A stretch of 19,395 bases of DNA from Terriglobia bacterium (GCA_030049455.1 JASIKV010000264.1:1-19395); one strand, 5' to 3'. Counted from the first letter of the stretch, positions 1 to 8,878 are shown. Numbers and translations are program-made. Notes: generated by a model not told the origin, from the sequence alone.

Positions 1-1
1 C

Positions 2-2875
2 ACCGACGAAGTCAATGTTCAGAACCGCGTGGCGCAGGCGGCGCCCAACCTTCCGCCCGACGTGTCCCAGTATGGAACCAGCATCCGCAAATCAACCGGA
101 TTGCCGCTGCTCGCCTACGCTCTATACTCTCCAAACCACACGCACGACTCTCTCTTTCTGGCGAATTACGCAAACATCAACATTGTCGATCCCATCCTGC
201 GTGTTCCCGGCGCCGGCCAGGTCATCTTGTTCGGTGCGACGGATTACTCCATGCGGATTTGGATAAAGCCCCAGCTTCTGGCCAGGCTCGGACTGACCGT
301 GGCAGATCTGGTTGACGCGCTGAATCAGCAAAACACCGTGAATCCCGCGCGCCAATTGGCCGGAAACCCGGCGCCGCCTGGCACGCAAATGACCTACATT
401 GTGCGCACGCAGGGACGACTGGTGACGGCCGAGCAATTCGGCCAGATCGTGGTGCGCGCCAATCCGGATGGTTCCGTGGTGCGGCTTCAGGACGTTGCGC
501 GAATTGAGCTTGGAGGATTGAGTTACAACGAGGTCTCGCGTCTGAACGGGCAGCCAAGCTGCATCATCGCAGTATTTCTTACGCCCGGCGCAAATGCCGT
601 TGCCGTCGCGGATGGGGCTCGCAAGGTAATGGAGCAACTGAAGCAGCGATTCCCCCCCGACCTGGTCTACACCACATCACTCGACACGACACTGCCGGTG
701 ACAGAAGGCATCCATGAAATCCTGGTGACACTGTTTATCGCGATGGGGCTGGTCATTCTGGTTGTTTATCTGTTTTTGCAGAACTGGCGGGCCACCTTGA
801 TCCCGATGATCGCCGTCCCGGTTTCGTTGATTGGAACGTTTGCGATTTTTCCGGCGCTGGGATTTTCCATCAATACGCTCTCGCTTTTTGGCCTGGTTCT
901 GGCCATTGGCCTGGTAGTGGACGATGCGATTGTGGTGGTTGAGGCGGTTGAACACCACATTGAGGAAGGAATGCGGCCGCGCGAGGCGACTCTTCAGGCC
1001 ATGCGCGAGGTTTCAGGCCCGGTCGTGGCCATTGCGCTCATTCTGGCCTCGGTGTTCGTTCCTATGGCGTTTATGAGCGGCATCCAGGGACGCTTGAACA
1101 AACAGTTCGCAGTCACTGTGGCAATCTCCGTGATTATTTCCGCTTTTAACGCGCTGACACTGTCGCCGGCGCTTTCCGCAATGCTGCTTCGCCCCCGCAC
1201 GCGCGCTCGAGGTTTGGCGGGGGGATTCTTCCGCGGGTTTAACTGGACCTTCGACAAGATGAAAATCAGCTATGTGAACATCAGCCACGGCCTGACACGC
1301 AAGGTGGCCCTGGGCGTGATGATTCTGGCCGCGTTTATGGCTGCCGATTTGCTCGTCGGAAAAAAGTTGCCCACCAGCTTTCTTCCTGAGGAAGACTACG
1401 GTTTCCTCTTTCTGAATGTGCAGCTTCCTCCCGCGGCTTCTCTGGAGCGGACCGACGAGGCCACCCTGCAGATTGATCATATCCTGGCTGACACGCCGGG
1501 AGTACAGAATTACACAACCATCGATGGGTTCAGCCTTCTGACCCGCGTCTCCACCACCAACACGGCCTTCTATTTCATAAATCTGAAACCGTGGGGTGAG
1601 CGCACCGCTGCCCATCTCGATTCCGATGCCATCACGTCGAACATCAATCGCCAGTTGTTCATGCAAGTGCATGACGCAACCGCCTTCTGCTTCAGCCCAC
1701 CCGCCATTCCAGGTCTCGGGAGCGCCGGCGGATTCTCCTTCTGGCTGCAAGACCGGAGCGGCGGCACACCCGATGAACTTGACCAGAACCTTCAAAGATT
1801 TCTCCAGGCTGCGCGCAAACGCCCTGAACTGATCGGAGTCAACTCGCAGTTTTCGGCCGGAACACCGCAGATGTACGTGAATGTGGATCGCGACAAGGCC
1901 TTGAAGCAAGGCGTGGGCATCAGCGACCTGTATCAGACTTTGCAAGCCTCGCTGGGCGGGCTTTATGTGAATCAGTTCAATCGGTTCGGACGCCAATGGA
2001 AGGTGTTCCTGGAGGCCGAGGCTGAGGATCGTGCCACGACTTCGGCCATCGATCAATATTATGTGCGAGACCATGTGGGAACTATGGTCCCGCTTTCAAC
2101 TCTCGTTTCGATCCGGCCGACACACGGCCCCGACTACACCAATCGATTCAATCTGTTTCGAGCAGCGCAGGTAATCGGCTCAGCCGCGCCGGGTTACAGC
2201 TCGGGGCAGGCACAGGAAGCCCTTCGAGAAGTTGCGCAGGAGACCCTGCCCACCGGGATGGGTTACGATTGGGCTGACCTTTCCTATCAGGAAAACAGGG
2301 CTGCTGGTACAGCGGGAATCGTCTTTGCGCTCTCCCTGCTGGTTGTCTTTCTGATTTTGGCGGCGCTCTATGAAAGCTGGACGCTACCCTTCTCGGTGCT
2401 CCTTTCCGTCCCCGTGGCAATCTTCGGCGCATTTGCGGGCCTTTACCTTCGCCATTTCGATCTCGACATCTACGCCCAGATCGGCCTGGTGATGCTGATC
2501 GGCCTCGCCGCAAAAAACGCCATCCTGATTGTGGAATTTGCTCGCGACGAAATGGTGAAAGGGCGCAGCGTCATTGACGCTGCTCTGGAGGGTGCAAAAT
2601 TGCGGCTGCGCCCGATTCTGATGACTTCGTTCGCTTTCATTTTGGGCTGTGTGCCGCTTGCTATTGCCGAAGGCTCGGGTGCTGTTGGACGCCGCATCCT
2701 CGGCACTGTGGTGGTAGCCGGCATGCTGGCTGCGACGGCGCTTGCTATTTTCCTGATTCCGGTTCTTTTTGTGCTGTTTGAGAGCATCGCACTCAAGATG
2801 GGAAGAGCCTCAGAAGGCGAAGCCCATTCCCGCGATTTGCTGGCTCCTCCGGAAGCGACGGAAGGAGGCCACTGA
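2..2875 (+). CDS. RND efflux transporter, HAE1/AcrB type, 5'-truncated by window edge
   Basis: This is the inner-membrane proton-driven pump subunit of a tripartite multidrug or solvent efflux system. The reading frame is open from base 2, where it encodes TDEVNVQNRV, matching the AcrB region near residue 100. About 100 N-terminal residues, including TM1, are therefore missing, and the ATG at 29 is internal. After the first porter-domain segment comes a TM block with the TM4 motif GLVVDDAIVVVE, whose paired Asp residues belong to the proton relay. The second porter/docking loop follows, then a second TM block with GLAAKNAILIVEFARDE, which carries the relay Lys. The frame is uninterrupted to the TGA at 2873-2875 and ends about 25 residues after the last helix. 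GGAGG just before that stop serves the next gene, which overlaps by one base (TGATG). HAE1 rather than metal (HME) type is inferred from the DD and KN motifs; the substrate cannot be predicted. Confidence 0.95.
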   Translation, partial: TDEVNVQNRVAQAAPNLPPDVSQYGTSIRKSTGLPLLAYALYSPNHTHDSLFLANYANINIVDPILRVPGAGQVILFGATDYSMRIWIKPQLLARLGLTVADLVDALNQQNTVNPARQLAGNPAPPGTQMTYIVRTQGRLVTAEQFGQIVVRANPDGSVVRLQDVARIELGGLSYNEVSRLNGQPSCIIAVFLTPGANAVAVADGARKVMEQLKQRFPPDLVYTTSLDTTLPVTEGIHEILVTLFIAMGLVILVVYLFLQNWRATLIPMIAVPVSLIGTFAIFPALGFSINTLSLFGLVLAIGLVVDDAIVVVEAVEHHIEEGMRPREATLQAMREVSGPVVAIALILASVFVPMAFMSGIQGRLNKQFAVTVAISVIISAFNALTLSPALSAMLLRPRTRARGLAGGFFRGFNWTFDKMKISYVNISHGLTRKVALGVMILAAFMAADLLVGKKLPTSFLPEEDYGFLFLNVQLPPAASLERTDEATLQIDHILADTPGVQNYTTIDGFSLLTRVSTTNTAFYFINLKPWGERTAAHLDSDAITSNINRQLFMQVHDATAFCFSPPAIPGLGSAGGFSFWLQDRSGGTPDELDQNLQRFLQAARKRPELIGVNSQFSAGTPQMYVNVDRDKALKQGVGISDLYQTLQASLGGLYVNQFNRFGRQWKVFLEAEAEDRATTSAIDQYYVRDHVGTMVPLSTLVSIRPTHGPDYTNRFNLFRAAQVIGSAAPGYSSGQAQEALREVAQETLPTGMGYDWADLSYQENRAAGTAGIVFALSLLVVFLILAALYESWTLPFSVLLSVPVAIFGAFAGLYLRHFDLDIYAQIGLVMLIGLAAKNAILIVEFARDEMVKGRSVIDAALEGAKLRLRPILMTSFAFILGCVPLAIAEGSGAVGRRILGTVVVAGMLAATALAIFLIPVLFVLFESIALKMGRASEGEAHSRDLLAPPEATEGGH

Positions 2876-4275
2876 TGCAGCGCGCGCGATGGATTCAAGC
2901 CGCAGTTGCGATGATGGTGTGTTTGGCACCGGCATGCACCATGGGACCTAACTATAAGCGGCCAGCAGTCGACGTACCTCAGACGTTCCAGGGTTCTTCG
3001 CCGCATGCACCCGACTCCGCCGTTTCGTTTGGTGATGAAAAGTGGTGGAAAGTCTTCCAGGATCCGGAACTTCAGTCGTTGATTCGCGCTGCGCTTAAGC
3101 AGAATTTTGATGTGCGCATCGCGGCAACCCACATTCTGGAAGCCCAGGCGCAACTCGGCATTGCCAAAGGGAATCAACTCCCCGCAGCCGGGGTGATTCT
3201 GGCGGGGAACAATCAGCGCGACTCCCGGTCTAGGTTTTTTTCAGCATATGACACGAGTTATACCGAGCTTGGGCTGGGAATGCAGTGGGACCTCGATTTC
3301 TGGGGCAAGTATCGACGCGCCACGGAGGCTGCTCGCGACGAGTTACTGGCCAATGACTGGGCGCAGCAGCAAGTGCAGAGTTCGCTGGTCGCGAGCGTAG
3401 CTTCCGCCTATTTCGTTCTGCGCGCCGAGGATTTGGAACTTGAGATTTCAAAGCGCACACTCGCCTCCAACCAAGATTCGCTTCGCCTTACCCAATTGCT
3501 TTCTGAGCACGGTGCGACTTCCCTGCTCGATGTGCGACAGGCCGAACAGTTGGTTTACAGCGCATCGGGAGCCATTCCCAATCTTGAGAGACAGGTCAAG
3601 CAGCAGGAAGATTTGATCAGAACTCTTCTGGGTCAAAACCCCGGCGAGGTGGCGCGTGGATTGGAACTGACGGCTCAACCCCATTTGCCGGAGGTTCCTG
3701 CGGGCTTGCCGTCCTCACTGCTCGAACGCCGGCCCGATATTCGCGAGGCGGAGTCGCAATTGATGGCCGCCAATGCACGCATTGGTGTCGCCAAGGCGGC
3801 CTATTTCCCTGACATCAGCTTGACGGCCGTGGGGGGCCTGCAAAGCATTCCGCTGACGCAACTGTTTTCCGGGCAGTCCACGATGTGGAACCTCACGAGC
3901 CAGCTCGCGCAGCCTCTTTACTCGGGAGGAACGCTACGGAACGGTGTGAGATTGACCCAAGCGGAGCAACAGGAAACGGCACTCAACTATCAACGCACAA
4001 TCCAGCAGGCATTTCGCGAAGTGTCAGACGCTCTTATCGCCTACCAGAAGGACCGCGAATTCCGCACGCAGCAGGAGTCCCTCACCCACGCGGCGCAAGA
4101 CGCCAGTCGCCTTTCCGACATCCGGTATCGAGGCGGCGCTGCGAGTTATCTGGAAGTGCTCGACAGCGATACGCGCTACTACGCCGCGGAACTTACCCTG
4201 GCGCAGGTCGAGTTAAGTGAATTGCTGGACTACGTGCAACTCTACCGTGCTCTGGGCGGTGGCTGGCAAACGTAA
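2875..4275 (+). CDS. Outer-membrane efflux lipoprotein, NodT/OprM family (TolC-like channel)
   Basis: This is a 466-residue outer-membrane channel that would complete the tripartite pump with the RND transporter upstream. The N-terminus has a signal peptide ending in a lipobox, LAPAC, with the lipidated Cys at about residue 21. It is followed by TMGPNYKRP, the hallmark start of mature NodT-family proteins. The rest shows the two outer-membrane-efflux repeats, with heptad-rich helices such as LEAQAQLGIAKGNQLP in repeat one and AANARIGVAKAAYFPDISL with RRPDIREAE in repeat two. It ends with the usual YRGGAASYLEVLDS and LYRALGGGW. Length is normal for the family. The ATG at 2875 is preceded by GAAGGAGG at 2861-2868 and overlaps the pump stop codon, so the two are translationally coupled. 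A periplasmic adaptor gene is expected upstream of the window. Confidence 0.96.
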   Translation: MQRARWIQAAVAMMVCLAPACTMGPNYKRPAVDVPQTFQGSSPHAPDSAVSFGDEKWWKVFQDPELQSLIRAALKQNFDVRIAATHILEAQAQLGIAKGNQLPAAGVILAGNNQRDSRSRFFSAYDTSYTELGLGMQWDLDFWGKYRRATEAARDELLANDWAQQQVQSSLVASVASAYFVLRAEDLELEISKRTLASNQDSLRLTQLLSEHGATSLLDVRQAEQLVYSASGAIPNLERQVKQQEDLIRTLLGQNPGEVARGLELTAQPHLPEVPAGLPSSLLERRPDIREAESQLMAANARIGVAKAAYFPDISLTAVGGLQSIPLTQLFSGQSTMWNLTSQLAQPLYSGGTLRNGVRLTQAEQQETALNYQRTIQQAFREVSDALIAYQKDREFRTQQESLTHAAQDASRLSDIRYRGGAASYLEVLDSDTRYYAAELTLAQVELSELLDYVQLYRALGGGWQT

Positions 4276-4349
4276 TCCTTAAGGCCGCACCTGTGAAAAC
4301 AATAAGGCGGGAGTGAGCGTCAAGTCCCACGTAAATCTGGAATGATATC
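4276..4349. other. Convergent intergenic gap, no clear terminator
   Basis: These 74 bases separate two convergent stop codons (TAA at 4273-4275 and, on the minus strand, TGA at 4350-4352). Only a weak GGGA/TCCC pair is visible here, with no GC-rich hairpin followed by a T-run on either strand. Termination of both units is unexplained by eye and may be Rho-dependent. Confidence 0.5.
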
Positions 4350-6725
4350 TCACGGAGCTTTGGTCACATCAAATCTGCATTGCGACCAGAACGACCAGCC
4401 GCCCTCGGCGCTGCCAACAGGTTTAGGGCTTGTCATCAGCGTAACGGTGCGGTCATTTGGGCTCTCAATCGGAATGTGAAATAAAAAACGGCCGCCGTCA
4501 CGGGCCAGGTTTTCCGCATGCAACGAGCGCTTGAATACCTGCCGGTCGTGGCCCGACTGATCTGCAATCGAAATGGTCAACTCTAATTCCTGCAAGCCCT
4601 CGGGAAATTCGCCGGCCCATTCTGGAACGCCAAGATAGCCGGAAAATTGTGAGGCATTCTCCGGGACTTGCAGCACGATCCTGCTGGGACCACGCACCAT
4701 CAAAGCAGGAGCGCCTTGAGTCATCGTCATCCGCGCCGGGCTGGCACTTTCAACGATTTGCGGTTCGGGCCAGAACACGCGCCCCCGCACATCAGCAAGT
4801 ATGCGGGAAGCAGGAACTTCCTTTGCGGCGAATGGAAATTCCGGCGCCCTGTAAAGCCGCACGCGGATATGAGGCGCGAAATCAAATGCTCCCCGATCTG
4901 GCGGCTCGAAGGTCAGATTCTCCACTTGGCTTCCGGTTTGCGAAGCCAGAAAATTCAACACGTCAAAATTGCCTTTCAGGATGGGGCTGATCAGGAACGG
5001 CAACTCCGCCATGGAAGGAACGATTCGAAATCGTTCAGCATCGCCGCCGCTCTCAATTCGCATGTAAACGGGTGGTTGCTGGTAAAGGAAGTCCCTCACT
5101 TGTCCAAGCAGCGAGGGAACGATTTCAGCCGACATGAACAGTGGCCCTCGGTTCCACGGCGTCAGGTCGAACTTTTCGCCAAAGAGCAGATTTCCCTCGT
5201 GGACAAGCTGGAATTCCACGTGTTGCGCCGTTCGCTGCTGAAGAATCAGAAAACCCCCGTCACGCGCCACGGGGACATAGTTATTGAAGACAAAATTCAG
5301 CGCTGCGGAATCCTCCAGCATGGGAAATCGCCCGTCCGTGGCCTGGTGCGCGAGAAGCACATATCGAGGGCGGGCGGCGCTTTGGAAATAATCCGCGTTC
5401 AGCCTTTGCAGCAACGGTGTATAGGCAACGAAACCCTGGATGACCGGACGCGGCCGATAGTTCATTCCATTAACCACGGCAGCAAGCAAGAGGTAATTCA
5501 TCACGTCTACGGAATCCTGCCCAATCACATCCTTCGCCCGTTCGAGATCAAGCATCGGATTTGCGCCGGCGGCGCGGCTGCCGGCATAAAGGTCGTGCGC
5601 CCGTCCGGTGATCGTGGCCAGAATCATGCTTGTGTTATCCATCATGCGGCGCGGCCAAGCAACAATTAGCTGCCCGGGGAAACGTGGAATCTGGAAATTT
5701 GCTGCAACCAGGCACAGGATCATCGCGGCGGCGAAAATGATCTCAAGAAGTCGTTTGCAGAGCTTCACGGGCGCACCTGGCAACTCAACAATGAAACAAA
5801 GTGCCAACCCCAGTGGCAAAAACCATAGGAACACGAACGTGTGCCAATCTCCCGCGCGCGTGAACCCTTCTTTCCACGCCAGGAAAACGTATTGTCCCAG
5901 CGTGATCCAAATGCCCCATGTAGAGATGTTGTTCCTGGCCCGCGCAATGGTCGTTGTGAAAGCGCAAAGGAAGAGCAAAAGCGCTACGAGCGCCGCCCAG
6001 AGTACCGAGGTTTTGGGAACCAAGTTCATGGCGCCGCTGTACCCGGAAGCCAGCTCCAATCCGTGCAAAAACCAAGGGACTATATGCGATGGCGACTGCC
6101 CCAAGGCCGCCCAGCAACCTGCGAAACCCACCGGGGCTGCAAACGCCAGCGCGGTCGCCTTCCGGATTTTTCGCTCCCTGCTCCAGCAGACAACCACAAG
6201 GAAGATGCTTACCAGCGCCGCCGTCGAAAATGTGAATTTAATGAGTGAGAGGACGACGAACGCGATAACAAAAAGGGGAAATTGCCATCGCTCACGGGGA
6301 TCGTCCTGAATCAGCAGAATAGTTGCACAGGCCAAAACCAAAAAGGCCGCCTGGTCGATCCCGGAGGAAAGGGTGAAAACCATCAGCCAAACCAGAAATG
6401 CATAGCGAAGCCACCCCCGCAAACGCCGCCCTATGTCGACTGCCACAAGAGCCAGAATCGTGCTCCAAAATAACGCGAAGGCAACACGCAGGCCCACCAG
6501 ACCTCCCAGGCTTGTGCGGGCGCTCAGAAATCCCAAGGGACCGAAAGTGAACACAATTTCCGTGCCAAATTGCAGATGGTGTTCCGTGGCGAATTCGATC
6601 GCTGTATGCCAGGAGGGATCGAGTTCAAGAGGCGGTTGTTGCGTCCCGCTCAGGAAAAAAGCGGAAATGAAAACCAAAATGAAACCGGCGGTCCAGCCAA
6701 TCCGCCGCGACACTTGAGGGGGCAT
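4350..6725 (-). CDS. Polytopic membrane protein with large extracytoplasmic C-terminal half, GT-C-like layout, function unknown
   Basis: I do not recognise a named family. The N-terminal third to half (about residues 10-345) holds roughly ten hydrophobic helices. The first predicted outer loop carries ELDPSWHTAIEFA and FTFGPLGFL. The remaining 440 residues or so look soluble and beta-rich. An acidic motif in the first outer loop, multiple helices and a soluble C-terminal domain is the usual layout of GT-C glycosyltransferases that use lipid-linked sugars, so a surface-glycan role is a reasonable but unproven inference. The longest open frame begins at 6824, but the ATG at 6725 is preferred. 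It has GAGGAA at 6733-6738 with a 7-base spacer, and it lies 14 bp after the upstream methyltransferase stop, whereas the longer form would overlap that gene by 85 bp. That leaves 791 residues. It is probably cotranscribed with the methyltransferase. Confidence 0.8.
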   Translation of the reverse strand: MPPQVSRRIGWTAGFILVFISAFFLSGTQQPPLELDPSWHTAIEFATEHHLQFGTEIVFTFGPLGFLSARTSLGGLVGLRVAFALFWSTILALVAVDIGRRLRGWLRYAFLVWLMVFTLSSGIDQAAFLVLACATILLIQDDPRERWQFPLFVIAFVVLSLIKFTFSTAALVSIFLVVVCWSRERKIRKATALAFAAPVGFAGCWAALGQSPSHIVPWFLHGLELASGYSGAMNLVPKTSVLWAALVALLLFLCAFTTTIARARNNISTWGIWITLGQYVFLAWKEGFTRAGDWHTFVFLWFLPLGLALCFIVELPGAPVKLCKRLLEIIFAAAMILCLVAANFQIPRFPGQLIVAWPRRMMDNTSMILATITGRAHDLYAGSRAAGANPMLDLERAKDVIGQDSVDVMNYLLLAAVVNGMNYRPRPVIQGFVAYTPLLQRLNADYFQSAARPRYVLLAHQATDGRFPMLEDSAALNFVFNNYVPVARDGGFLILQQRTAQHVEFQLVHEGNLLFGEKFDLTPWNRGPLFMSAEIVPSLLGQVRDFLYQQPPVYMRIESGGDAERFRIVPSMAELPFLISPILKGNFDVLNFLASQTGSQVENLTFEPPDRGAFDFAPHIRVRLYRAPEFPFAAKEVPASRILADVRGRVFWPEPQIVESASPARMTMTQGAPALMVRGPSRIVLQVPENASQFSGYLGVPEWAGEFPEGLQELELTISIADQSGHDRQVFKRSLHAENLARDGGRFLFHIPIESPNDRTVTLMTSPKPVGSAEGGWSFWSQCRFDVTKAP

Positions 6726-6739
6726 CCGGAATTTCCTCG

Positions 6740-7402
6740 CTACGGTTTGCGCGCAATGATCAGAAACTGTTTCCCCCAAAATCGCTGCGCGAGGGGAACC
6801 TGCAAGTATAGGCGAACCAGCCATGCCTGGGGAGGCACACGGCCGCTCATCGTGAATGGAAGAAAGCGTGGTTTGACGAGTTCCTCTTGAAATCCGGCAA
6901 TCTCCATTGCCTCAATCAGGGAGCGATCGCTGAGCGGCAAATGGTGATCCACGAAATCCCAATAGACGTCGTAGCAAAACCGGATGTTCGGTCCCAAAGC
7001 GATCAGCAAACCTTGCGGCCGCAAAACTCGATGTGCCTCAGCAAGGCAGCGGGCAAGAGCTTCCCGAGTGGGAAGGTGCTCAAAGAAATTGCTTGTGAAA
7101 ACGACGTCAATGGAATTATCCAGCAAAGACCAAGGCGTACACGCTGCCTGCGACAGCACCTTAACGTCACTCGCAGCCTTGATGGAAGTGGATGGATTTG
7201 AATCGAGCGCGTACTTCTGCGCTGCGGAAATGCTGTTAATGAATTCGCAATACCCCGCACCAAGATCCAGAACTGCGTCCGAGGATTTGATCCATCTTTG
7301 AAAATAACGTTGCCCAAGGACACGCCACACACCCAGCCTGCGCCGCTCAATCCCGGCAAATCTGCGGCCGTAAATTGCCGCCTGATGATCTTCGCGCGTC
7401 AT
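6740..7402 (-). CDS. Class I SAM-dependent methyltransferase
   Basis: This is a 220-residue protein with a Rossmann-type methyltransferase core. Motif I is VLDLGAGYCEF at about residues 44-54. Motif II ends in the acidic ALDSNPS. Post-motif residues include VVFTSNFFEHLP, and LRPQGLLIALGPN follows; together these form the Methyltransf_11/type-11 signature. The substrate is unknown. The C-terminal FWGKQFLIIARKP is typical of small-molecule or glycan methyltransferases. The frame is open upstream to an ATG at 7528, which would add 42 residues including a C-x-x-C pair. I prefer the ATG at 7402, since the protein from MTREDHQAAIYGRRF onward looks like a normal family N-terminus. Neither start has a convincing Shine-Dalgarno site, so the start is uncertain. 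The next gene starts 14 bp downstream, suggesting one operon with a linked role at the cell surface. Confidence 0.88.
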   Translation of the reverse strand: MTREDHQAAIYGRRFAGIERRRLGVWRVLGQRYFQRWIKSSDAVLDLGAGYCEFINSISAAQKYALDSNPSTSIKAASDVKVLSQAACTPWSLLDNSIDVVFTSNFFEHLPTREALARCLAEAHRVLRPQGLLIALGPNIRFCYDVYWDFVDHHLPLSDRSLIEAMEIAGFQEELVKPRFLPFTMSGRVPPQAWLVRLYLQVPLAQRFWGKQFLIIARKP

Positions 7403-7586
7403 AGCTGATTCTGTGGTGGCTTTCCGCCGGCAAACCGAGCATTGGGAATCGCGCCGTATTTCCAGAACTCCTTCAAGAAACCAAAAGCCACAATCCGCAG
7501 ATGAGGTTACAGTATCGCTCAATTCCATGGATTTTAAACCATCGCGAAAGTCAGTTATTTCACGGCCAAGACCCCCCGGCCACCTG

Positions 7587-7595
7587 TGCTAGAAT
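7587..7595 (+). promoter_or_regulatory. Extended -10 promoter candidate for the zinc-ribbon gene
   Basis: TGCTAGAAT fits the extended -10 pattern TGnTATAAT with one mismatch. No good -35 element lies 16-18 bp upstream, as is usual for extended -10 promoters. Transcription would begin around 7601-7603, only 3-5 bases before the ATG at 7606. Confidence 0.4.
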
Positions 7596-7605
7596 TTTGA
7601 ACGTC

Positions 7606-7800
7606 ATGGATCCTCAACCGACTTGCCCGAGTTGCGGCTCATCCCGATTGCTCCCCTCTCCAAGCGGCTGCCACCTGCTGTGTTCGGATTGTCAGCACAT
7701 TACGGTCCAGGATCGAGTGCGCAAGCCGCGCGGAAGAAAACGTCGGGGCAAATCCGCAAAAACAGGGCCACCATCCGATTCAGGGCCCAAGAAAACCTAA
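7606..7800 (+). CDS. Small zinc-ribbon protein
   Basis: This is a 64-residue protein with CPSCG at residues 6-10 and CSDC at about residues 26-29, the two knuckles of a zinc ribbon. A strongly basic tail follows (RKPRGRKRRGKSAKTG), which could bind nucleic acid. The function is unknown; similar small ribbons are found in RNA- or DNA-associated and chaperone-like proteins. The open frame extends upstream to 7501, but the ATG at 7606 is chosen because the recognisable ribbon starts directly after it. The bases before it (AGAATTTTGAACGTC) contain an apparent -10 element rather than a ribosome-binding site, which suggests a leaderless or nearly leaderless mRNA. It is transcribed divergently from the methyltransferase and lies 94 bp before the transpeptidase gene, with which it could be cotranscribed. 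Confidence 0.72.
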   Translation: MDPQPTCPSCGSSRLLPSPSGCHLLCSDCQHITVQDRVRKPRGRKRRGKSAKTGPPSDSGPKKT

Positions 7801-7894
7801 TTCGCCCGTAGCAATTCGCTCTCGGCGGCAGAAGATTAATGCTCCAAGTAGTCACGTTTGACTTGTCCCGCTCGATACGACACGGTGAAGGCCA

Positions 7895-8878
7895 ATGCGG
7901 CGTGATTTGACCCTACCACGAATCTCAGAATGCGCAGGGGGTGCCGCCATTTTCATCGCTGTGCTCGCCGGGTGTGCAGACCTGCGGGCGGCCCGGAATT
8001 TTCAGGACTTCGTCAGTACCCTGCTACCGGAAAAAGATGGAGCTGCAATCGTCTCTGATCCCCGAACAGGACAGATCATCGCGATTGTAAATCCGCAACT
8101 AGCGCTGCGGGAGGCCTACCCGCCGGGTTCAACGGCAAAAATTGTCGCAAGCGCCGCGGCACTGGAGGAGGGAGTTATCACGCCGCAGGAAACAATCATG
8201 TGCCGGCGGGTTCCACGCTTATTAGGAGATGCGTATCATTGCTCACATCCGCCGGCCGATTCGCCCTACGACCTGGCCGATGCGCTGGCCCATTCCTGCA
8301 ACTATTTCTTCTCGGAGTTGAGCGTGCGACTCTCAGCCTCAGCTCTCGCCCACTGGTATGCGAAATTCGGGTTCGGCACAGGAAATCAAGGCGCATCACA
8401 GGGCGAAGTCATCATTCCGGAAAAGCCGGAGGAAAAGGCCCTCGCTGCCCTTGGCGAGCGGGGCATAACCGCAACGCCTTCCCAAGTACTTCTCGCTTAC
8501 TCGCTGGTCGCTGAGCAGGGCAAGGCTCTAGACCTCCTTATGCCCGGACAGAGCAAGCAACGGAGCGTGAAGCGCGTGATTGGGCTCCAGAAAATGACAC
8601 TCGTGACTCTTGCTGAAGGGTTGCGTGAATGTGTCGAAGCGGGATCATGTCACGCAGCATCGATTCATGGCGTAAGCGTTGCGGGAAAAACCGGCACTGC
8701 TGCCGCGCTGGACGGAAGCGGGGTAACGCACGCGTGGTTTGTCGGGTACGCCCCGGCGGACGCCCCGGAAATCGCACTGGTGATCTTCCTGAAGCGCGGC
8801 ACCGGTGGCGCCAATGCGGCTCCAATGGCGGCCAGAATCTTTCACGAATATTTTGCAGATAAGCCGCTTACGCCATGA
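7895..8878 (+). CDS. Single-domain penicillin-binding transpeptidase, probable lipoprotein
   Basis: This is a 327-residue penicillin-binding transpeptidase-fold protein. All three active-site motifs are visible: S79-T-A-K82 within YPPGSTAKIVA, S134-C-N136 within LAHSCNYFFSEL, and K265-T-G267 within VAGKTGTAAA. WYAKFGFGTG between them is typical of PBP2/PBP3-type transpeptidases. There is no glycosyltransferase domain and no N-terminal dimerisation or pedestal domain. The N-terminus is short: a hydrophobic stretch ending in LAGC at residues 24-27, a good lipobox, so the protein is probably lipid-anchored with Cys27 modified. An uncleaved anchor remains possible. The ATG at 7895 has GAAGG just upstream (short spacer). 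Its TGA overlaps the ATG of the SpoIID-domain gene (ATGA at 8875-8878). It could be a DD-transpeptidase, a carboxypeptidase or a penicillin-recognising sensor. The family call is firm; the reaction is inferred. Confidence 0.88.
   Translation: MRRDLTLPRISECAGGAAIFIAVLAGCADLRAARNFQDFVSTLLPEKDGAAIVSDPRTGQIIAIVNPQLALREAYPPGSTAKIVASAAALEEGVITPQETIMCRRVPRLLGDAYHCSHPPADSPYDLADALAHSCNYFFSELSVRLSASALAHWYAKFGFGTGNQGASQGEVIIPEKPEEKALAALGERGITATPSQVLLAYSLVAEQGKALDLLMPGQSKQRSVKRVIGLQKMTLVTLAEGLRECVEAGSCHAASIHGVSVAGKTGTAAALDGSGVTHAWFVGYAPADAPEIALVIFLKRGTGGANAAPMAARIFHEYFADKPLTP

Noticed and set aside
1013..2074. 353-codon open frame on the minus strand
   Set aside because: It lies wholly inside the RND transporter, whose motifs are unmistakable. 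Its translation is rich in His, Gln and Arg with no recognisable domain, as expected of an antisense shadow.
4668..5669. 333-codon open frame on the plus strand
   Set aside because: It is antisense to the membrane-protein gene, has no domain, membrane pattern or ribosome-binding site, and its composition is typical of a shadow frame.
6726..6824. 33-residue N-terminal extension of the polytopic membrane protein
   Set aside because: It would overlap the methyltransferase by 85 bp. The ATG at 6725 has a good GAGGAA site and the first helix follows shortly after it.
7403..7528. 42-residue N-terminal extension of the methyltransferase with a C-x-x-C
   Set aside because: No ribosome-binding site or family similarity is visible. 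It cannot be fully excluded, since the shorter start also lacks a strong ribosome-binding site.
7801..7894. Possible promoter with TTGACT at 7858-7863 before the transpeptidase gene
   Set aside because: No acceptable -10 hexamer lies 15-19 bases downstream (CACGGT at 17), and the gene may be read from the zinc-ribbon promoter.
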